NCBI GenBank assembly: GCA_027600665.1
Contig: JADGJL010000113.1
Coordinates: forward strand, 1 to 41,100
DNA length: 41,100 nucleotides
Reading direction: 5' to 3'
Source: Irineochytrium annulatum
Lineage: Eukaryota; Chytridiomycota; Chytridiomycetes; Chytridiales; Chytridiaceae
The position numbers and the translations under genes were made by a program. The notes below the pieces were generated by a model. It saw only the letters and a program-made list of their open reading frames with translations, was not told where the DNA came from and did not search any database. Shown here piece by piece: positions 32,801 through 41,100 of this stretch (positions are counted from its first letter, which is position 1; every line of letters begins with the position of its first letter).

Positions 32801-35200
32801 CGCCCGCCTTCTTCATCAGTCGTACTAACGCCTCCGCTGTTGGGTTCATTTTCACAGTAGTAGACGCTCGCCTGGAACTCGAACTTACAGTCGAGGAACG
32901 CCGTCGGAACGACATGGACAAGTTTTCATGCAAATTGCCCTTCAATTGAAGAAGAGAGCGCTTGGGCAAGTCAATGGAGACCGCTGCGCCATGGGGATCC
33001 GTCAGTGAGCAGAAATGGTGAAGTATGAAGAGGAGAACAGGCTGAAGGCCGTTAAAAGGCGTCCATTGGTCTTTCTCTGTACCTGACAATACAGAAAGTC
33101 AGGAAGGTTGCGTGCTAAATGATAATCAGACATACCCTGGGTTATGCACGTGGGAATACCGGCCTTACGGGCTTGATTTATCACAAAGTTGGCTAAGGAG
33201 GATTTTCCTAGCCCGCTCGCAGCCTCGACAACCACGACGGCTCTCTTACCGCTTTTGCACCAGCTTTCAAACTTGTCGGATATAATCGCCCGTTCTCGCT
33301 CATACCCGAAGGTCACTTCCTCCAGCTGCTCCCTCGCCGGCCCATCGGAGTCCAAGTTGATGCCATAGGCGTGCACACCGTTGGCACGGCCTTTTGCCTT
33401 TACAAAACCGAGATCGATGGTTTGATTCGACAGCTTAATGCACTCGAAGGTCACGTCATCCATTACTAAAATATGCTTTGCCTTTGCGGTCGTCATGAGC
33501 CTCGCGGCGATGATCACGACTTCTCCTTCAAAGAGCTTTCAGTCAACGCCATTGGGCGTCATACATACCAAGTAGGGCCGCCTCGCTTCGAAAGTCGGTT
33601 CCGATTGTTGTGAATAAAAGATCGCCTGTGGCCACTGAGATAGCTACCTCCACTGGCTCCTTAAATTCCACCCAAAGGTTTTCCATGAATTGCTTCATAG
33701 AGCGTATACACTGGTCTGAGTTGTTCACGTGAGTGAAAGGCTGGCATGGTGTAAGAGCGGGACAACGCAAAAGAGCAATACCGGCAATCCGAAGATGGCA
33801 AGCAGTGTTTGGCCTTTGTCATCGACAGAGTATTGCTGGAAGACTCCGCCGAACTTCTTGAGCGCAGCAAGATAGCACACGACCACACGTTGAACCTATT
33901 GGTGCCACATGCGTTAGGTCGAAAACAACCGCGAAACGGTGACCTTCGTGAGCTCGAACGGGAACAGCAGCGAAACAAAAACCGCCGCCACAGACCGGAA
34001 CCCGCTGTCCGCTCGTTGGGCTTCCGAAGGCTCTGACATGGCGCTGCTCCAACCCGTAAGCGATCCCGTCTTTCTCCTCCGAACGGTAGGCACGGAGGCC
34101 GCCGACGAGTTCCTGGAGAGCCTCGAGGTTTCTAAATTCTTCAACAGAGATTGGTTTATAAATTTCCCAAAGATTTCGTCATCATTTAAAGCAGCTTCAG
34201 GGTGGGAGTTTGTCGCGACGTCGGCTGCATCGGCCGACACGTCCCAGAGCTTGTCGTAAAGCTCAGAGATGTCATGATCGGTCATAGAAATTAGATTGGT
34301 CTCATCGGATGAGAAGACAACTGTTAACAGCGCCGACAGCTCGCCGGCGTTCATTAGCGTGGGAGATCCAGGTTCTGGTTGATCTCGGTCGCTTAGAACA
34401 CAATTCTTCAGGACTCGTATCAGAGATGTTGCAGCCTCGCTGGTAAGCCCAAGCTCGCCTGAGCCGGTTGGTTAACATGTTTTTAAGCTACTTAGGCAGC
34501 CTACCTTTCTTTGTCCCATCCAAAATAGGGCTAAGGGAGGCGAGGCAGCTGCCGTAGATCGAGTAGTCCAATCTATTAGCCCATTCTCCGATGATAAGCC
34601 GGGACACTTCACCAGCAGCTATCGCAAAGTGAAGATGCAAAGTTGGCGCGACGCCGTTGCCAGACTGCCCATGCCGCCTGTCGCTCGCGAAATTGCCGCT
34701 CTCACTTCGGTCCCCTGCAACGAGCGCTAAGGACATCTCGGCAAGCGTCATGTTGAGCTCCATAGTCCCGTACTTCGCGTTGATGGCTAGGCAGCAGGCT
34801 GTGGCGCGGAGGACGACAAGATCAAATGTCTCCGAGGGGAGTCGCGGGGAGAACACGACCAGGACGGCGTCGCCTGTGCTCGAAGTTTAGCGAAGGGAGA
34901 CACGGCAAGCAACGAACCTAAGAACTTGACGATGTCGCCACGGAAGAAGCCGATGACGTCGATGATTTTGTTCAGGTACGCGCCGACGGATCTTGTAATG
35001 ACCTCGGAAGCCATCTTCCCCAGAAACGTCAGATCCGCCGCCATCTTCGAGTAGCCGGAAATATCGATCATCGCAACTGCAAGCTTGGCCTTTTCCGCGA
35101 AGGCCTTCCCTCGGGAAAGGCTCGACGCAACTTTAGCGCGCAATCCCGCGTCCCGGGCTATCCTTCGCACAAACTCGCCGGTGAAGCTAGCCGTGTTCAT
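29843..35200 (-). CDS. Gene E: soluble adenylyl cyclase-like protein, 1,585 aa
   Basis: Thirteen exons, read leftward: 35200-34918, 34873-34505, 34458-33944, 33895-33782, 33740-33569, 33525-33136, 33082-32562, 32520-32389, 32340-32044, 31969-31551, 31487-30987, 30936-30806, 30756-29843; 4,758 nt in frame. C1 has D46 and D96. The linker has KFINQS at 34148-34165. C2 has the DDKGQ Lys, Ile489 in place of Asn, and R493. Walker A is AASGLGKSS, Walker B FIFDDTQWLD; the solenoid ends ARQIFADMDAPVYLRWLEA. Exons 4-6 and introns 3-6 are nearly identical to gene B, while the rest is more diverged, suggesting gene conversion. The start ATG is the second of two adjacent ATGs, matching B and F; the frame stays open further upstream. 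The splice before exon 13 is the least certain. The promoter must fit within the 259 bases after gene F, or overlap it. Confidence 0.9.
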
Positions 35201-35459
35201 CATCGAGGGAGGGAGAGGACGGGGCGGACTCATGCAGGCTCTCAGGCCGGAATATACCCGCAGATTGTACCAGATTGACGCGTCAGGTGAAGATCTACGT
35301 CGGCCGAAGATGGCACTAAGCTGAGAGGAGCGAACCAAAGAAATTTATCAAAGGTAATAGTTTACTTCCCAGATGAATAATGAGCAACATATCGCTGGTA
35401 ATATAAACGCACAAGTAGCCTCTTTTTACATGGCTCAATTGTTACTACAACGCAAACTT
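35201..35459. promoter_or_regulatory. Short spacer: gene F 3' end and gene E promoter
   Basis: Only 259 bases separate the stop of F from the start of E, both on the minus strand. This must carry the polyadenylation signal of F and at least the core promoter of E. An ACGCGT box at 35278-35283 lies about 77 bases before the E start codon, in the context ATCTTCACCTGACGCGT on the minus strand, resembling the box before gene B. Confidence 0.45.
35278..35283. promoter_or_regulatory. ACGCGT box upstream of gene E
   Basis: This palindromic hexamer is the counterpart of the one before gene B, at a similar distance from the ATG. I did not find it in the equivalent positions before A, C, D or F. It could be a cell-cycle box or shared ancestry of B and E. 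Confidence 0.3.
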
Positions 35460-38400
35460 TTAAAAGTTCACCCATCGTACGTAAACAGGAGCATTCATGT
35501 CAATAAAGATCTGGCGGGCGGTATCTCGATAGGCCTTGTCGCGCTTTGAATATTTGCCAACCAGCCCATTTAACATGCCTCCCAAAAACTTGAGATATTC
35601 AATCTCGACTCTACGGCTGCGCGACCGTAGCCTTGACTTCAAAAGACGGACCGCGGCCGGAGTCCGCCCTTGTAAAATTAGCGCCATTGCCAAAAAACCC
35701 TGGAGGCCCCAGTACGAAGTGACCTGGATCTTTATCTTCTCCGCCTTTGCTGCGAGGCGCAAGATCACCTCGATGAGTCGCCGAAGTTGATCGTTGTTCC
35801 AGCTTTCCAATTTTGCATAAAAAAACTTAGTTGGTTGAGTGACGGCGGCGATATCCGAGCGCGGAGGGTCGAAAAACAATGCAGTGCACAGGAAGGCTGC
35901 CGAGATGATATCCTGAAGTGAACAAGGGTTGATGGTTAGGAGAAGAAAGCAAGGTTTTGGGAAATAGAGCCCATCTGCGGCGGAGGCTGACCGTGTTCAC
36001 TGGCCCTGTTGCCAGTATATCGATCCTGTGCTCGAGAACCTCGAGCTTGTTCAACAGTGTAGCGCTCTCGCCGTAATACGCTTGGTACCATAAGTAGTAG
36101 AGCTCGGTCATGCCGCAGGCGTACTTGATTGCGTCGATAAACTGGCCGTGAGGCTCAAAGGCTGTCTTGTACTCATCTATCTCGTGCAGATCTCGGCCTC
36201 GCATCATGGCGACTCTGAAGTTTGAAGACGATGCCGTGAACGCCAGGACCCTGTTCTCCTTCAAAAGGGGATTTTGTACAAACTTTCCGTAAATGACGTC
36301 GAGGTAGTCGAGGTCACCCGACAGGTATGCGTAGCCGTACTTGTAGTACTGACACAGTGTGGCCTGCATGATGTCTCCGCGGTCTTGGAATGTGATTGTC
36401 AGAAAGCGCTCGAACGGAAATCTGGTACCATACCTTCGCAGTACTTGATGTAACGATCCATGTACACTGTCATCATGGATACATTACTGTTACATGTCGT
36501 TGTGAACGACAGTGTATAGTTGGCGTCGTCCGTAATGCCGAAGCGCGTAGCCGCCCGGAAAAAGAGCCGCTGAAACTCGGGTGCAAAATATTGAGAATAA
36601 TACGTGAGCTTCAGAAGGCAGTACGATCTGAGAACTTGTTAGCTAATTGACACGACCGGTCATCACACGTACAGTGCATTCATATCATACGTGTGCGTCA
36701 GCAAAAGGTGCATGTATTTATAAATGGCGATCTCGCAATCCTTCAACGTCATTGTCTTGTCTCGCGATGCGCACTGCAGGAGATTGTGGAAGATCATCTT
36801 CTTCAAATCAAAAATGATATCGAGCTTTGAACCATTTCCTAATAACGGCCTGATCGGCTTTCTCCCTCCAAATGTGCAGACCCACAAACTCATAGCTTTC
36901 CGTCGCGCAGCGGCAATCACTCGATAGTACTCCTTCTCCGTTTGCGGCCAAGTCGTCCCGTCTAAACACTCGAGGGCGTCGTATGCGGCGATTTTCTCTT
37001 TCGGGTATATATCCATCACGGCATAACCAGCACACAAGTGGGCCAGCCATCTAGCGCGGCGCATTGGCGGCACGGCCTGCCGTGTGCCAGTGTCATCATG
37101 GACGTCTGAAACAAACTGAAGTAGCGATTCGAGCGAGCGAATCCCTTCTATGCAATGAAAGTTCCTAACTAAGCGACAGCTAAAAAAAAAAAAGTAGAAG
37201 GCGTTAGAGTAACGGTGACGATGGTGCGAAGGTGCTCACCCTAAAATCTCTCGATATTGAATGATCTTTTCAATTTCGCCAGCCCGAGAATAATGGAATT
37301 CAACCGACGGCAACAGGGCATCCTGATTCTCCTGCGATAGCAGGCCTTCGAACACTTCAGCAACAAACTTGTTCATACCGATCCGCTCCTCGAATGAGAG
37401 GGAGTCGTAGATAGCGTTGAGTATCCCGATGTGCCTGAAGGCGAGCTGTACACCACCCTCAGATTGTGCGGATCTCGGTTCTGTTTCGCCATCTACAATA
37501 TCGGGAAACAGAAGGAAAGAGTAGATATCGCTCTCCTTCATCAGCTGCAGGGCCTCATCCTCAGGTAAGTCCAACATCACGATTTCAAGCATGTCCGCAA
37601 TGTTAAAATACTACAGGGCGGACGCCAGCCACGGTCTTTAGTAATAAAAGCTGAAATGGACTAACCTGTCCAAGAATCGATGCCGCCTTTAGCATGCGTT
37701 GAAAAGTTGAGTTTAGGCGATCGAATTGAAACAGAACGGCGGCACTGAGGTCAGATAGTATACTGTCGGCGGATGCATCCGATGCCGACAACTTGAGCTG
37801 ACCGTCGCTTGTCACAAAAAAATCCGAGCCGATTTTTGCTACCACCACCTCCAGCGTCATCTGCAAAAATAAAGGGTTTCCTCCCGTTGACGAATAAATT
37901 GCTGTAGTGATTTTTGGGTCGACGGATCGTATATGCAGCGTTAACCTTTTCATCTTCCATTCCTTCAATGCGCCGTTAGACGTCACGTTCCCACAAGTGT
38001 CCTACACACAATCAAGCTAAGACAATCCAACTCGGTAAATCCAGATAAAACAAGGTGCTCGACGTCTGGCAATGTAACGACGCCGCTTATTGCCTTGTTC
38101 GTCGAGTCTTTAATTGGTCGGGTAAGAATTTGCATGAAGATCTGCAAGCTGTTAATCTGCAACAACAGTGAAAGTTGAAGTACCTTTGGGCAAAACCTGG
38201 AAACCTGCGCCATTACCTCCAACGTACAAGAATCAAGCCACTGGGTGTCGTCGAAGATAAAGACCGCAGGGATACTATCCACAAAAGCAGTTATTATCTT
38301 GGCCAAGATCGATTTCAACATGTTGTTTCGAGCGGGTCCATCGAGCGCGACAGTTCTGGCAGTATCTTCGATCGACAGGGTAGGAAGCACCGCACCTAGC

Positions 38401-40808
38401 AAAGGCGCCAGTGCCACCTCCGCGCCCGCACCGCGCATCACCTTTAGAAGCAGTTCAACCATATTGCTGTTCCCCGCGGGTGCCGCGCATCTACCTCCGG
38501 TTTTTATACTCGAGAAGGACATACTAGCGCCATCTTTTAGCAATGAACGGATCGGACCAAAGTGTTGGAATGGGAGTTTCGAGCCTGTCTCTGATATTGC
38601 AGCGTAGTGATTGAGTATAAACGTCAGCACTGATTGAAGGCCGTAGAAAGGTGTCCACTGGTCTTTCTCGGTTCCTGTGGTCTTGTGAGATTTCTACGTC
38701 ATAAGACAAACAAGCTCACCTTGCGTAAGGCACGTTGAGACACTTGCTTTCCGTGCTTGGCAGATGAGAACATTCGCCAGCGACGACTTCCCTAGTCCGC
38801 TCGCGGCCTCGATCACTACGATGACCCTTGCGCCACTTTCCCGCCAGCTTGTAAAGCGATCACAAATAACGGTTCTCTCCATCTTGTACCCGAACAGAAC
38901 ATCTTCGGAGACCTCCCCGGCGTGATTTTCCGAGAAGAGGTCGAGCCCGTATGCATGCACGCCGTTCTCACGGCCTTTTGCTTTGACAATGCCAAGATCA
39001 ATCGTTTCATTCGAAAGCTTCACGCATTCATAGGTAGGCTCATCCATTACGAGCATGCGGCTTACTTGGGCCGCCGACAAGAGCCTCGCGGCAATGATCA
39101 CAACTTCGCCTTTTCATATAAAGTAAGTTCGAGACAGAGTTTGGCAACAAGATCACAAACCTAGAAGACCGGCTTCACTGCGAAAGTCCGTTCCAATGGT
39201 GGTAAACAGCAGATCGCCAGTCGCGACGGATATTGCGAGGTCAACAGTTTCGTGGAAATCTACTCGGAGGTTTTGGATGAAAAGCCGCATGGACTGGATG
39301 CATTGGTCAGAGTTATTGACGTGGGTGAAGGGCTATAGCAGTTAGCAAGCGTATGGAAAGAAGGTAAAGCCTTACCGGCAATCCGAATACCGCCAATAGT
39401 GTTTGACCTTTGTCATCAACCGAATACTGCTGGAAGACCCCTCCGTACTTCCGAAGAGCAGCTAGGAAGCAAACTACGACACGTTGCACCTAATTATCGG
39501 ACGCCAAACCACAAATTATTAGGCGGAAATGTTGTTGCGTCCCAACCTTCGCCAGCTCAAATGGGAATAGCAGGGAAACGAACACCGTTGCAACGGATCT
39601 GAAGCCCCCGTCAACACCTGACGTTTCAGAAGCCTGCCCTGTGGAGCTAGCACGGCCCGCGAATGTCCCTGTTGACCGTTTTTTGACATGCTCCGACGGC
39701 TTCGGCCGAGCCCACGAAACTTTCATACTCTCGAGCTTTTTCAACAGCGACTGGTTCACGAACTTGCTATAAAAGTCGTCACCATTCCCGTCGCCGTTCG
39801 ACCGCGGCTGACTTAGTGAGATGTCCGGCGTTGGTGCAGCCCATCGGCTATCAAATAGCGCCAAAATGTCGGCGTCGGTCATCTGGTGCAGCCAGCTGCC
39901 GGCGGTTGAGAATATGGTCGACTTCAAAAATTGGAGCTCGCTAGCATCAAGAAGCACGTGCGAGTCTGACCCCGCCGACGAAGACAAGCAGGAGAAGACC
40001 TGATTTCCCAGTACTCGTATGAGCGCATCCGCGACCGGGCTTGTAACCCCGAGCTCACCTTTTGTTAATTTTAAACATGACATAACAAGATGTATTGATC
40101 ATATGAAAGTAAACTCACCTTTCTTCGTCCCGTCCAAGATCGGCCCTAACGCTGCAAGACACTTGCCGTAGATCGAGTAATCCAGCCTGCTACCCCAGTC
40201 GCCGATAATGAGCCTCGAGATATCCCCAGCGGCTATCGCAAAGTGCAAGTGCAGGGTTGTCGGTGGGCCCTTCCCAGCAGGCTCCTGCTTGCCGCTCGCG
40301 TAATTCCCGCTGCCAGTATGGTCGCCAGCATGCAGCGCCGCAGACATCTCGGCCAGCGACATGTCGAGTTCCATAGTCGAGTATCTGGCGTTGATAGCGA
40401 GGCAGCACGCCGTCGCGCGGAGGACGACAAGGTCGAAGCTCTCGGAAAGGTGTCGCGCGGAGAACACGACCAGCACGGCGTCGCCTGTAATGACATCAGA
40501 CCAAGCGAGAAAACAGGTAACAAACCTAAAAACTTGACGATATCCCCACTAAAGAGTCCGATCACGTCCACGATCTTGTTCAAGTACGCGCCGACCGACC
40601 GCGTGATCACTTCGGACGCCATCTTCCCAAGGAAGGTCAGGTTGGCCGCCATTTTTGAATAGCCGGATATATCTATCATGGCCACCGCGAGGGTGGCCTT
40701 GTCCTCAAACGCCAGGCCTCGAGTTAGGGACGTCGCGACCTTGGCGCGTAGACCGACGTCCCTGGCCACTGCTCGCACGAAGTCGCCCGTGAAGCTGGCG
40801 GTGTTCAT
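35460..40808 (-). CDS. Gene F: soluble adenylyl cyclase-like protein, 1,557 aa
   Basis: Fourteen exons, read leftward: 40808-40526, 40484-40119, 40058-39547, 39489-39376, 39332-39161, 39109-38720, 38674-38184, 38141-38010, 37962-37666, 37610-37240, 37179-36673, 36627-36434, 36383-35992, 35912-35460; 4,674 nt in frame. C1 has D46 and D96. The linker has KFVNQS at 39748-39765. C2 has the DDKGQ Lys, Ile487 in place of Asn, and R491 (EVVIIAARLL). Walker A is AASGLGKSS and Walker B FIFDDTQWLD. The solenoid ends ARQIFIDMNAPVYVRWVNF. F has an intron in the solenoid (35991-35913) not seen in the other copies, and lacks the intron found in B and E just before the CNSN-type segment. The acceptor before exon 8 was chosen among two close AG sites to match the paralogs. 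F runs head-to-tail into gene E. Confidence 0.9.
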
Positions 40809-41100
40809 TGCGCTGAGCGCCTTTCTCTCCCGCCGCAGGCAACGTTGCGCAAGGAGAGGGGAGGGGGTTGTGTTAGGGATTTGCAGACCAGGTCAACCCA
40901 TTGCGACACGGTAATCCGTAACGCCTGGTGATCTGGTAATCGGACAGCCTGAGCGTCCCCTAGCTGGATTCGACGATAGGTTCGCGAACACGGCCGGTAC
41001 ACGACGAGGTAATGGAGCTAAATTTGCAGTTGCAATATTCAACCATCAGACACAGACATTCATGATATCAATACGAAACCATCCTTTTATCAGAACAATT
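40809..41100. promoter_or_regulatory. Upstream region of gene F (window edge)
   Basis: These 292 bases should hold the leader and proximal promoter of gene F. No coding signal is recognised, and no ACGCGT box like those of B and E is seen. The last 80 bases are AT-rich. Confidence 0.4.

Noticed and set aside
1..41100. CRISPR arrays, bacterial operons, rRNA or tRNA genes
   Set aside because: None found: no regularly spaced repeats, no Shine-Dalgarno-led operons, and intron-rich genes show this is eukaryotic DNA.

Overview
The window looks like nuclear DNA of a eukaryotic microbe, most likely a zoosporic early-diverging fungus (chytrid-like). The reasons are many short GT-AG introns (about 37-140 bp), balanced base composition, large intron-rich signalling genes, and a decayed nuclease-kinase gene of the kind found among fungal and oomycete Crinkler-type effectors. 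The organism call is inference; no rRNA, tRNA or housekeeping gene is present to anchor it.

The window is dominated by one gene family. Six paralogous genes (called A to F here) each encode a protein of about 1,540-1,590 residues with the layout of animal soluble adenylyl cyclase (ADCY10/sAC): two class III nucleotidyl cyclase domains (C1, C2), a P-loop NTPase of the AAA_16/STAND type, and a long C-terminal helical (TPR-like) solenoid. I assembled each gene by hand from 12-16 exons. All six chains of exons sum to a multiple of three with no internal stop, so all six look intact.

Layout: 1-900, AT-rich low-complexity DNA with hairpins and an orphan ORF; 898-2292 (-), frameshifted nuclease-kinase pseudogene; 2293-3374, nothing recognisable; A 3375-8591 (-); 1.6 kb divergent spacer; B 10216-15592 (+); C 16511-21973 (+); D 22333-27679 (-), convergent with C; 28025-29487, a decayed inverted copy of the B-C junction between direct repeats; E 29843-35200 (-); F 35460-40808 (-).

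Two subfamilies are visible. A, B, E and F share a C-terminal motif (ARQIF.D......RW) and carry Ile where the C2 domain normally has the transition-state Asn. C and D keep that Asn. The pair B-C on the plus strand mirrors the pair E-D on the minus strand, suggesting a two-gene unit that was duplicated and inverted. B and E are nearly identical, introns included, across the C2-to-Walker A part and diverge at the C-terminal end, which points to gene conversion. The likely job of the family is cAMP (or other cyclic nucleotide) signalling from a soluble multidomain sensor; which copies are catalytically active is open.
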